64,000 bases of DNA from Pogonophryne albipinna. Its lineage: Eukaryota; Chordata; Actinopteri; Perciformes; Artedidraconidae. The notes beneath the pieces were generated by a model. The model was not told the origin of the DNA and did not search any database. It saw nothing but the letters and a program-made list of their open reading frames with translations. The position numbers and the translations under genes were made by a program. The stretch covers positions 23,284,412 to 23,348,411 of the forward strand of contig CM053246.1 in assembly GCA_028583405.1 (NCBI GenBank). The letters are read 5' to 3'. Of this stretch, positions 21,107-29,167 are shown one piece after another; position 1 is the stretch's first letter; each line of letters opens with the position of its first letter.

Positions 21107-24100
21107 ATCGAATTTTAAAAATAATTTTCGATTATGGAGACTGTAACGAATATTCGAATAATCGAATAATTGTTGGCATCCCTAGTCTGTACAAATAGTG
21201 AGATATTTTCATCTTGACCAAACAACGGTCATTGGGTAAAGCTGCAAGCTACGAACTAGAACATGTCATTTTTATCCTGCTTACTTTTTGTCCCTCTGGT
21301 GCATGACCTTTAATGACAGACAGGATGTCATGGAGGGTCAGTCCAGTCATCTCTCCGCCCCCCAAGCCCACGATATCACACAGCACCAGTCCAGTAGGAT
21401 CCTCTCCTTTCTGACCATGGATGTTGAAGGACTGCAGCTGCGACAGAGAGAAACAAAAGTTAATTTGATGGTTGTAAAAGATGGGAACTTCCAAGCTGCT
21501 GAACGGAGGTTTGCATCAACAGTGACTTCTGATGAACACATTTGAGACATCAGGGCTTTGCCATTCAGAAAAAATTCAGCCACTTCTTGGCCTTTGGTTG
21601 CCATCAGTGGCAACCAGTTTTTAACATAAAGAAATAAGGACAGCAAACAGCTAAATGTGCACCCCAAAATAGATAAATGTTAATTATTTGTTGTATTAAG
21701 AGTGATATTTAATTATTGTTGTGACCAGTCGGAACCTGATGCTTAAGTTGCACGTGCATTGGTGTGATTACGGAGCCAGAAAGCGATGCACGTTTACTCA
21801 CGTACGCGGTGCGCCGTGTGTTTGTTTTACAAAAAATGGCAAAGCAAATTAAGTTGTTTGACTGTGGGGTAAAAAGTTCGGCCAACCCGTCAACATCTCA
21901 AACGAATGTTCAAAGTGATTCAACTGATGAAGCGCAAGGTAAACCTGAACGAAAGCAAAGTGGAAATGTGTAAAGTCTTGGGAGGCGAAATATATATGTA
22001 CATTCTGCTCCGTTCTGTTGTCCATTCACTTCCAGTAAAAGTTCCTTCAAAATAAGGATCTTATTACTAACAAAATAAACTTTACCATAGGAAAATATTG
22101 GCATACAAATATAATCACTTCTATAAAAAGGTAACACCTTTTAAATATAGTTAGACATATTAAAAAGTAATTTACAGCATTAATTATTAATATCTAATTC
22201 TTAACTGTGAATGGTTTTCATTTATTTAACATTACAAATGTATTAGTCTGGCCAATCCAAGACTTCAATCCTGAAGGGCCAATGGATCTATGGTGGGGTC
22301 AGCACAAAGATCAAGAAAACCCACATTTGAAAGGGAGACAACGGATGACCAAGAAACTAGTGACTTGCTCAATTCATTTGTGAGGGATCTGTGAAGAACA
22401 TGACAACAGCTGCACTACTGGTATTTTGTATATCAGTAATTGAGGGTGGACAAGTTTACTACCAGTTTAGTTTCAAATAATTGTGTTAATTACTTATTGT
22501 AAAGCATTTGAAAAAAAATGTGTGTCCCATGTTCATTATTAAGTTGATAGTTTATAGTATCTTAATTATTTAAAATATAAAGTGACTGAACATGGCAACC
22601 GTATTTTCAGTTTTGGCAACCAAAAGCTGATGCCTGGTTGCCAGCCTGGCAACCACTTTTAAAAGTTAGCGTTGAGCCCTGGACATTTATGCTCACCTTT
22701 GATAAATGTATTTGTGTGAGTGCGTGCGCATATTGTCTGTCCTAATCTATATTTAAATCTAATACGTAATAATTGGACTTGTCATGGACAACTTTATGAC
22801 ATCCAGGCAAACTCTTACACAGACAAATCCCATGAAATTGAAAGCTTCAGGAAAGCTAATAATTGGACTTTGAGTAAAGATGACTGTCTAACGTTTAATT
22901 CCTTTTGCTTATTCGTGATGTTTTACAAACAAACTTGAAACTGGTATTGCATATAAGTGTGTTGATGAATTGGAGATAACATTCGTCTTTTATTTAACAA
23001 TGGGAAATTACTGCCAATACTTTGACTACAGATGGCCTCTTTGAACGGTGTTCGGCTTTTTTTCATTTTTTGTGGATAGTGCAGGGGTGCCCAACCAGAT
23101 CGACCGGTCGATCGCGGGGAGATTCCCAGTCGATCGCGAGATGCGTCTAAAAATAGAACAACAATATTCTGTTTTATCGTTAATGTCCTATAACATAATC
23201 GTCCTGTGCCAGAATAATGCACTTGAACGCATCAAAGCTTTGTGATTGGCCCGGCGTGACCCCATCTGTCGGGGCGTGGCTGGTGGGCAGTGGGCACTAT
23301 TTCGCTGACGTTCTCCGTGTCAACAGGAGTGACAGTCCGCACACACACAAGACCGCAATTATGGCAGAAGCAAAAAAGCCTAAAATATATAATTTTCACT
23401 CCGAGTGGGAGGATGATTATTTTTGTATCTATTCCAATTCAAAGTCCATCTGTCTCATCTGCAATGCGAGGGTGGCTTTATCGAAGAAGGGTAATTTAGG
23501 AGCGGCATTTCAAAACAGTGCACAAACGCTACGAGACGGAATTCCCTCCTAATTCTGCCCTACGCTCCCAAAAGGGGAGGGGCCTGAAAGGACAGCTAAA
23601 TGCACAGCTAAATGCACAGCAGTCCATTTTCACCAGGCCCAACAACAAGAGCAAGGCTGCTCCAGAGCATCTTATCGTGTCAGTCACGTTCTTGCAAAAC
23701 ACATGAAGTCTTTCAAAGACGGCGAAGTTGTGAAAGAAGCTTTCCTGGAGGCTGCCGACACGCTTTTGGGGGACAGTAAAAATAACAGAAGCATTTCAAC
23801 AGGTTTTTGATATAATAAAAACTCAAGTTAGATACCGTTATTAATCAGCTGTAAGTTTTAGTTTGTTTGAACTTATTCATTATAATTATTGTACAAAATG
23901 GTATAAGAATGCAAACTTAAATTGATTATAGTCTATTATCAATTCAGGTTAAGAAACTAGTGTTGCTTGCATCCTATTTTAAAGGCATTTATTTTTATAC
24001 TCTAATAAAATGCAACAAAAAAAGAGTTTGATTCTATTAATTTTGTCTTTTTATTGCACTTTGGCAGCAGATTCCTGTGTAGCTTCAGATCTGAGTTGTC

Positions 24101-25102
24101 TTATTAGTAAGCCTAATTTATACTTTTGTAGCAACATTATTTTTATATAATGGCAAAGAAAGGGTTCAGAGTCTTTTCTTTTTTTCCTGTGTCATATGTG
24201 GCAGCACTGTTCAATGTTTCTTGAAAACATTACCCACTGTAGTGACGTGTGAATAAACTCCAACTCTGTTGTGTAACTTCAGTTAAATACTTGTATGTGT
24301 GTAGATTAGAAAGAGGTAAGATAAAGGGTCTGCAGTATTTTATGAAGTGTTAATCGTAAAAAGGTCAGTTTTATAGAAGTGTGTATTTACCTGGTAGTAG
24401 GCTGTCAGTAATGGCTACGCCTCTCTATTTGGACTGGTAGATCTCGGCAGACTGGCAACTTTAAAAGTAGCTCTCGGTTCAAAAAAGGTTGGGCACCCCT
24501 GGGATAGTGTATATACCGCTTGAATTTACTAGCTATTCAGTGCCTTTCCAAAAGGCCAGATGAGGCTCTCTTTTCAATACTTCCTTAATTTGAGAAACGC
24601 AACAATGAATTTCAGCTCTTTTGTTCCCACTCAGTTATTGCTCCACTTGTACCTTCTTGGTGAAGCTGGTGGAAGTGGTGCCCACCATGGCCCGGTTGGT
24701 GACTCTTCCTTTAAACACAGACTGGACTGAACTGATGAAGCTGGACTTTCCAGAACCGACCGGACCCAGGAGGAGTACTCGAGCCTGAGTCCCCTCGTGA
24801 CAGCTCGGCCTGTAGGAGCTGATGGTCTTCATCAGACTCGCCTTTTGCCTAGATTCGAAAATATTGAAGACATACTTGCTGTTCAGAATCATTTGAAAAG
24901 ATAAGTGTCTGTGAACATGAGTTAAAGGAATAAAGGTAATATGTTGATAGGGTTTCAATTATTCTCGCTCTAAATGACCAGATCTATCACTTCGACTGCA
25001 ATTAATTGAAATAGTTGCAAACATGATTTGATTTTGAATGTTTTACTCACTCTTCTGTCCACTCCATTTCTCTCCATTGAGATTCCAACTTAGGTTGAGG
25101 TG
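15567..25102 (-). CDS. ifi44l: Interferon-induced protein 44-like (six exons, 5' end not found)
   Basis: Exons on the - strand, first to last: 25,051-25,102; 24,653-24,848; 21,285-21,437; 16,912-17,083; 16,418-16,518; 15,567-15,767. All have AG/GT borders and join in frame to give about 291 residues, which fits fish IFI44-like proteins of about 300. The GTPase-like core shows a P-loop (GPVGSGKSS), a DxxG box (LCDIVGLG) and a degenerate G4 (LLTQID); VGTTSTSFTKK may include switch I. The C-terminus carries the family signature YIVPVKNYSSELDLN. The family is interferon-induced, cytoplasmic and antiviral-associated, with unclear catalysis. No frameshift or stop was found. The start codon exon is missing: the first exon needs one base from an upstream exon. 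Introns 3 and 2 hold three hAT elements. The choice between IFI44 and IFI44L orthology is not settled. Confidence 0.9.
16418..16518 (-). CDS. IFI44-like exon 6 (G4-like box)
   Basis: This 101-base exon has acceptor GCTAG and donor GTAGGT. It reads IHQVALLTQIDLICPE, then VTQVYKSRIIQDM. LLTQID replaces the usual (N/T)KxD; other IFI44 proteins also have LLTxxD here, so this is not a sign of decay. Confidence 0.9.
16912..17083 (-). CDS. IFI44-like exon 5
   Basis: This 172-base exon has acceptor CTCCTAG and donor GTAAGT. It encodes FSPDQPVGCETVGYVKKPGL, then KDKIHCVAFVVDASKI. The stretch LKDKIHCVAFVxDAS is a strong family signature. It ends one base into a Gly or Asp-type codon. Confidence 0.92.
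17800..17848 (+). repeat. 20-bp tandem repeat upstream of the transposase ORF
   Basis: GGGCTTTTATTTTGAAGTCA occurs twice head to tail, then a partial third time, ending 31 bases before the ORF start. It could be part of the transposon's promoter. Confidence 0.85.
17879..20326 (+). CDS. hAT-like transposase, intact 815-aa ORF
   Basis: One uninterrupted frame in the transposon. Residues 1-135 are unassigned. A Cys/His cluster (CKCQISSCERGGCDGC, then HMNCCC) spans about 137-165 and probably binds zinc. A Lys/Glu-rich coil and an acidic stretch (about 190-275) follow. The RNase H-like core is suggested by ILFDGRIDL (D360), IGGDSTNVNTG (D439) and, far downstream, HTQSIERVV (E758). That spacing, with a long insertion before the last acid, fits hAT DDE enzymes. 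NLHTGELPLRHL and HSRWLTTANRLLRLW are further conserved-looking blocks. It resembles a family of uncharacterised animal proteins I recall from multi-copy loci, not the classic Ac/hobo type. The catalytic assignment is inferred. A second Met lies at codon 11. Confidence 0.8.
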   Translation: MKRFQCELVEMAQVKTRAKSNSHLSNLVGTGRELLVSELPTLRDILRYGIYLRDQSTDDRRNYPVDQLVGDIFPGLIGQWSKANALFKPPVINEKVTIMSKLKEVWNQAVKFSLGKGKLDAKERFSVKLDQLFDILTCKCQISSCERGGCDGCVIQAHMNCCCSRENRIPLKDLAYIKGQKEKVGSKGPHQMGAPDLQEHKRQMRTLERQGMENMAEERSREENAAAADKAARKDVKRFLADGDEDLELESGSEEEFVPEVELFPETEPEPAASTKVQKNYDDIPNIALASVRYGIGLRPTAAIATAALIDAGIITEDNTSKVIDKNKVKRAQEKLMRELGEEFEEKCREMGGISCILFDGRIDLTNVMMEAEGSDQSFPAKIKEEHYSVASEPGSNYLFHFTPEKAKEDSHAEQIAKVLLAWLKERGFDKTLSAIGGDSTNVNTGVKAGVMRKLELHLGRKLVWLVCNLHTGELPLRHLIVGLDGPTLSDSKLSGPIGKLLDSATDLDINPNFTRIFVGPPLIKLPDKVIQDLSTDQHYGYKIVCAVRDGVFPARLALLEIGPVNHSRWLTTANRLLRLWVSKHRLKGKKLKNLQLIVEFIIGVYYPCWFNVKVKHSWIEGPRHILFQLDCLKSQRKEVLELVMPTVRRSAWYAHSEAILQTLLCSEDQKERIEGVGRILAIRGEGDPDTQLGDSSVRTRRTPDINCDASSIGDLISWSEGVSEPPLTCLLSTSEVKNFIKTPMEVLNWPCHTQSIERVVKMVTEASATYFSQEKRDGGIRAQETSRRLMSKNESKQDLCHLTKFRSKSEDVSL
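20907..20930. repeat. G24 homopolymer
   Basis: An uninterrupted run of 24 G near the right end of the intronic hAT element. It is likely to be length-variable and error-prone in sequencing. Confidence 0.9.
21062..21101. repeat. (TA)n microsatellite
   Basis: About 20 TA units followed by AATAAAATCG, just inside the right terminus of the hAT element. Confidence 0.9.
21285..21437 (-). CDS. IFI44-like exon 4 (DxxG box)
   Basis: This exon is exactly 51 codons, with acceptor TCGCAG and donor GTAAGC. It encodes LQSFNIHGQKGEDPTGLVLC, then DIVGLGGGEMTGLTLHDIL, then IKGHAPEGQK. DIVG is the G3-like motif. hAT elements lie close on both sides (ending at 21,184 and starting at 21,551). Confidence 0.9.
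21551..22681 (+). mobile_element. Non-autonomous hAT (1.13 kb) in an IFI44-like intron
   Basis: Left end CAGGGCTTTGCCATTCAG and right end read inward CAGGGCTCAACGCTAACT share CAGGGCT and similar following sequence. Both subtermini hold GGTTGCCA/GGCAACCA words. The flanking 8-mers differ, so the target duplication has decayed. A short coding remnant lies at 21,836-21,973. Confidence 0.68.
21836..21973 (+). pseudogene. N-terminal remnant of a hAT-type protein
   Basis: Reads MAKQIKLFDCG followed by SSANPSTSQTNVQSDS and stops after about 45 codons. Such Ser/Thr-rich starts precede a zinc finger in fish hAT transposases. Everything downstream has been deleted. Confidence 0.45.
23082..24501 (+). 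mobile_element. Internally deleted hAT (1.42 kb) with 8-bp target duplication
   Basis: Ends are CAGGGGTGCCCAACC and GGTTGGGCACCCCTG, a 15-bp perfect inverted repeat. GGATAGTG flanks both sides (23,074-23,081 and 24,502-24,509). It lies in the same IFI44-like intron as the previous hAT. Only the 5' part of the transposase remains. Confidence 0.93.
23361..23790 (+). pseudogene. BED-type zinc-finger N-terminus of a hAT transposase
   Basis: Starts MAEAKKPKIYNFHSEWEDDY, followed by SICLICNARVALSKKGNL with the first Cys pair of a BED finger. The frame changes near 23,505, and later parts (FPPNSALRSQK; MKSFKDGEVVKEAFLEAAD) lie in shifted frames. This is the layout of the GTF2IRD2/ZBED-like hAT group. 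The catalytic core is missing. Confidence 0.7.
24653..24848 (-). CDS. IFI44-like exon 3 (P-loop)
   Basis: This 196-base exon has acceptor TCTAG and donor GTACAA. It encodes QKASLMKTISSY, then VLLLGPVGSGKSSFISSV with a clear Walker A motif, then GRVTNRAMVGTTSTSFTKK. It ends on a codon boundary. Confidence 0.9.
25051..25102 (-). CDS. IFI44-like exon 2
   Basis: This 52-base exon lies between CTCCTCAG and GTGAGT. With one base supplied from upstream it reads APQPKLESQWREMEWTE, the short region ahead of the GTPase core (compare the W-R-x-x-x-W pattern in fish IFI44-like proteins). It ends two bases into a Glu codon completed by the next exon. Confidence 0.8.
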
Positions 25103-25297
25103 CTGAGGAGAGTTTAAAAGTTGATAAGTCTCCATCCGGTTCAAGTTAGGGTTACAGAATACTCACTAATGACACTTCTGCTCACAATATCTAAGGTGTT
25201 TGCATGGAGCATCTTGAAGCATGCATTAAACTTTTGGGGAAACTGGAACACAGTTTTATATCATTCTTTCTTCGTGTGAAACTGTTTAGCAGCTTAC

Positions 25298-25381
25298 CAG
25301 GAAACGTATATGTAGGTGTGTTCTTTTCTTTCTCCGTTGAACTGACGTTTGAACAAAGGGTGAAAGGACTTATGATGTCCT
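25298..25381 (-). CDS. Candidate upstream exon of the IFI44-like gene
   Basis: On the - strand, acceptor TTGCAATTGCAG and donor GTAAGC bound 84 bases that are open in the frame DIISPFTLCSNVSSTEKEKN, then TPTYTFP. Both borders are phase 1, so it could join a phase-1 first exon to the 25,051-25,102 exon (which needs one base). It has no in-frame ATG of its own. No family signature is visible and it may be chance. Confidence 0.3.
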
Positions 25382-25637
25382 CTGCAATTGCAAAAGCTGC
25401 AGGAGTTGGATCTTTAACAGCTTGGGCCAAACCAAATGTGAAGCCAACTGGTCTGATGAGGAAAAAATCACATGCATCAGTTTAAAAGAAAAGATTAAAC
25501 AAAGAACCACTGGAAAACATATATGTGACCTAAAAAGTGACCCGCTCTATCGAAATCAGTCGGAAGTCGCAACGGCTCATTTAAAAATAAACGTGGATTT
25601 GTGTAAAAAAAACTAGTTTTTCGGGGTTCGGGTGTTT

Positions 25638-25955
25638 TGTTTGATTTTAAACAAAGTCTTGGCTTTCAGAATATGACACTTTTATTGCCAAAATCACACT
25701 ATAAATACATTTTTGAAGCTTGTAAAGGGAAGAAGACAGGCACCTCTCAATCGCACTCGGCTCTTCTGCAGCGCCGCTTCCCCTCCCTCCCGCTGAAAAT
25801 ATGAAGTAAAGGCGTATAGTAATCATAGATAACACGACAGGGTCTGGGACAGTTTGTTTTCATCTGATTTCAAATAAACAAAGTCTTGGCTTTCAGAATA
25901 TTAAACTTGTTTTGGCAAATGCAAATGATAAATACAACTTTGAAGCTTGTAAAGG
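25638..25955. repeat. Diverged direct repeat of about 90 bp
   Basis: The segments 25,638-25,732 and 25,862-25,955 share AACAAAGTCTTGGCTTTCAG, AATAT and TTTGAAGCTTGTAAAGG in order. Between them lies a G+C-richer spacer. Origin unknown; no coding frame runs through both. Confidence 0.8.
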
Positions 25956-27560
25956 CATAATTACAAGCGGAGAACGGAGTAACTTAACAGCCGGTGTTTC
26001 CCCTGGAAACAAACACAATACACAAACGACCTTCCCCCAGACCAGTAATGCAAACTAAAACATGTTCCCTCCTTACTACTTTGGTCATTTATTAGCCACT
26101 AATAATCAATCAGATCGATGGATTCCAGAGAAGAGGAAACTTTGATGGCCTTTTTCTCAAAATGATGACTCGGTGACAGTCATTATATAATGTGATATTT
26201 TGCTTAATATTTGGAGTACAACAACAATCCTGATATCATTAGAAAGCTAGGAATCTCCTCTTTCCAACAGTGTGTATGCAACTCATGTGTCTTAGGGTCA
26301 ATGTGACTGATTTCGATCACATATATAAGCAAGTCAAATATATGTGACTTAAAATGTGATTTAAAAAAAGGAGCATTGTTTGAATGGACAAAGCATTGAA
26401 GTAAGTTTACTAAAACATTTGGCGTCACGTTGAGTTTAGGGATGAAATTACAACTGCACTACTGTAAGAAAGTTTTTTTAACTCAATAAAAGTAAAACAT
26501 TGCAAAAGGGAAAATGTGTCGTAAAGATTTGACACATGACATTAATCCTAAAACAAGACAGGACGCTGACTTTTAAATAGAATCCGACTTCCTTTCTCAA
26601 AGTGCAGGCCCCAATATGTGCCTTATAACATGTGGTGTTGCAAGTTTCTGTATGATAATTGTTTTATCTACAGGTAACTTGTATGCACGTTATTTGAAAA
26701 CCAATGCTTTGCTATCACATACTCCATACCACAATTTTTAAAGAAATCTGGCAGGTCATCAACATCAACTTTGTAAACAGTCCTGTTAGCTCAATTATTA
26801 ATATACTTCAAAACTATTTAGTTAATTTAATGTGGGGGGAAATCTGTTAAGCCTTATAAATGGATGAGTGAAAGAAAGCATGAGAGAAGGTTACGTTAAC
26901 CTACCTCCTTTCCTCTCTGATTTTCCCTCTTCTCTCTCCTCCCTATGAGTATCTCAAGATTTGATAAGACTGATTTTTCTGTACTGGATTAAGTAAAACA
27001 TGTTTTTGATAATTACGCCAATCTTAATCGTTGTTACAGTCTGTATATGTATATCCTCCTGGGAACCGAGAAAAAAAAAATGTTTTCCAGTCTTCTTTAT
27101 TTTCCTACCTATTTAGGGCTAAAAAAGAAAAACCTCTTTAGAATTTTTTATTTTATTTAAAAGTCACAGTATGTCCACTATAAAGGACGTCAGGACCATT
27201 TTAGTTTTGAAAAGACAGCCACAATTAACAGAGACTATGACTATAACGTATTATGGTTATAGAGTGATATTAATACAAGAATACATTCACCTTTATTTAA
27301 AACATAAATAAGTAATTGATCTGAACATTGCTGTTTATTTGGTCACTAAAAAACTAGTTTGTTTTTTGGTGAATCTTTCCAGATCTTCAAAGGGAAAAGT
27401 ACCTCACTGGACCTCAGACTGCACGGACTGTAGGGTCATAACTTGACTAGTTTTATGGATGTGGTCTCCACTTGACCATACTCATAGAAACAAACTTGGC
27501 ATTCCTGAGGCAATTCTCGTTTTTCATGGTTCCACTTAAAATAAAAACAACAATAAATGT
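25956..27560. other. Non-coding, nothing recognised
   Basis: AT-rich sequence upstream of the IFI44-like exons and downstream of the trihelix exon. No supported ORF, RNA gene or repeat boundary. Confidence 0.45.
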
Positions 27561-27731
27561 CTTTCCCGCTCGTCCCGATCTGTATTGTTATTAGCCAGCT
27601 CGGGGCCTGCTAACAGTGTTAGCCAGTTCAGCCTAGCACGGCTAGCGCGATCTACTGAGCAAATAAAAGTACATCGGAGACCAGTATTGTGCAGATTAAA
27701 ACCTCGCCAGTGTGCATGTCGTTTATTTTAC

Positions 27732-28143
27732 CTTCGTCGTCGTCGTACAATTCACAGGCCACTGAATCCTTCGTTTCAGCGGCCTCCCACACCAGCGTGC
27801 CCGAATCGGTAGTCGATGCTGTGCCGGAGAATGAAGGTCTGTGGCCGAGCAGAGCATCCAAGCGATCGTACCATTTGCTACTCTTTTGGTCGTTACCCCA
27901 CTTGTTGTTATGGTCCTTTGTTTTTTTGTAGTCCTGCTTCAGTTTCTTCATTTTGTCCCGGCATGCGCTTGCGTCGTGGAAGATTCCCAGTTCGCGTAAC
28001 TTTACCGAATAACGCTCGTAAACTTTGGAGTTGTGGCCTGGCTTCAATCGAAGCTGCTGGGTCTCGTCTTCCGAACAAATCGACAGAAGCGCCGACACCT
28101 CCTCATCACCCCACCGTTCCCATGATTTCTTTCGAGTTGCCAT
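27732..28143 (-). CDS. Trihelix (Myb/SANT-like) DNA-binding exon
   Basis: ATG at 28,143 opens 137 codons ending at a possible donor (GAAG, then GTAAAA) at 27,731. It reads MATRKKSWERWGDEEVSALL, NSKVYERYSVKLRELG, then DKMKKLKQDYKKTKD and SSKWYDRLDALLGHRP. The three regularly spaced aromatics (W…W…Y/F), Arg/Lys-rich third helix and basic start fit the Myb_DNA-bind_4 (trihelix) family. That family includes ZSCAN29/MSANTD-type proteins and Harbinger-transposon accessory proteins. An acidic tail (ELYDDDE) precedes the donor. No downstream exon is identified. It may be a host gene, a domesticated gene or part of a DNA transposon. Confidence 0.7.
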
Positions 28144-28290
28144 CTCTCCGTTGGTGCGCTGGGCTTATGCGAACAAATAAAATGGCGGCTTTATAAAACT
28201 TTTCGGAGTTTTACGGGGCGTGGTTTGCAATTCGCTCAGCCTCCATGGGACCTTATTTCGGAAAAATTATGTATTGACGTCAATGGGGAG
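28144..28290 (-). promoter_or_regulatory. Promoter-like sequence for the trihelix exon
   Basis: On the - strand, upstream of the ATG, are GCCGCCATTTT (YY1-type core, about 28,180), a TATA-like TTATAAAG just before it, and a palindromic CRE-like ATTGACGTCAAT at 28,273-28,284. The spacing suits a promoter. Activity is inferred only. Confidence 0.4.
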
Positions 28291-28530
28291 AGAAAGATTA
28301 TCTTTCCATCCCGTTTGAATTGTGCCACGAATTACATAGCTGTTTGTCAATTTAAAAGATAATTTTGCAAGTCAAAAAAATAAAAATGTGTCGTAAAACT
28401 GTGAAGTAACACTTTTTTTGGTGTGAAACCGCGCAATGAACTACATCTCCCATCTCCCACCACACACCAAAAAGGATCTGGGCCTAGTCCATAGTTGAGT
28501 AGCATTTAGCTGCAGCCCCGGAGACTGCAG

Positions 28531-28580
28531 TTTCAGGACCGCAGTCCTGGGACCGCACTCCTAGGACTGCGGTCCTGAAA
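28531..28580. repeat. Perfect 18-bp inverted repeat (hairpin)
   Basis: Arms TTTCAGGACCGCAGTCCT (28,531-28,548) and its exact complement (28,563-28,580), with a 14-base loop. A consensus-like donor (GCGA, then GTAAGT) follows at 28,585. No ORF is attached. Confidence 0.9.
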
Positions 28581-29167
28581 GCGAGTAAGTGCTTTTCAAG
28601 TTTTATTTGTTTAACATTAAAAACAATTCCGGTGTCTTGAAATGAAGTGTGATTAGAAAACGTTAACTATAATAGTCTCAAGGCAATACAAACAATCATC
28701 TGTTAGCTTATGATAGCTGGCACAGGCTCCAGGGGAAGTGGACGGCGAGAAATCTTGGAGGGTTTTTACTCCGAAGAGGGCTTCCCGGGGTACTGCAGCT
28801 GGAGCTGTTTTCTGGTGGCTGAGGGAACAACAGACCCTGCCTCGCCCCAGTGAAGAATCCTCAGTGTCCTCCCCACTTTCAGAGGAAGGGTCAGAGCAGG
28901 TAACCATATCAATTTTGACATATTTTAGTGTCAGAGCACTAAATGAACATATTTAGATAACTTGATGCACAAAAAAAGTTTTAACAAGGGTGTAATATTT
29001 TTTTGGAAAATATGCTCAACCAACCGGTCGATTTGGCCTTTTATGGTAAACTAGCAATATGACTTTTTCAGAGTTTCAGAGATGTTTTCCAATAAAATAT
29101 GGTAATATTACTACATCTAGTAGCCTACTGCCTTATGAGTCTCAGAGTGATAATAATTTATATAGCA

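Larger units (their letters stand above)
17525..21184 (+). mobile_element. Complete hAT-like transposon (3.66 kb) in an IFI44-like intron
   Basis: Ends are TAGGGATGCCA and TGGCATCCCTA (11-bp inverted repeats), with the identical 8-mer GTCTGTAC on each side (17,517-17,524 and 21,185-21,192). An 8-bp target duplication is the hAT hallmark. Inside is one intact 815-codon ORF. It lies antisense to the host gene. A G24 run (20,907-20,930) and a TA repeat sit near the right end. Confidence 0.92.

Noticed and set aside
21551..22681. An exact target duplication around this hAT (shared GACAT)
   Set aside because: The five shared bases are not in register for an 8-bp duplication. I treat the flanks as decayed.
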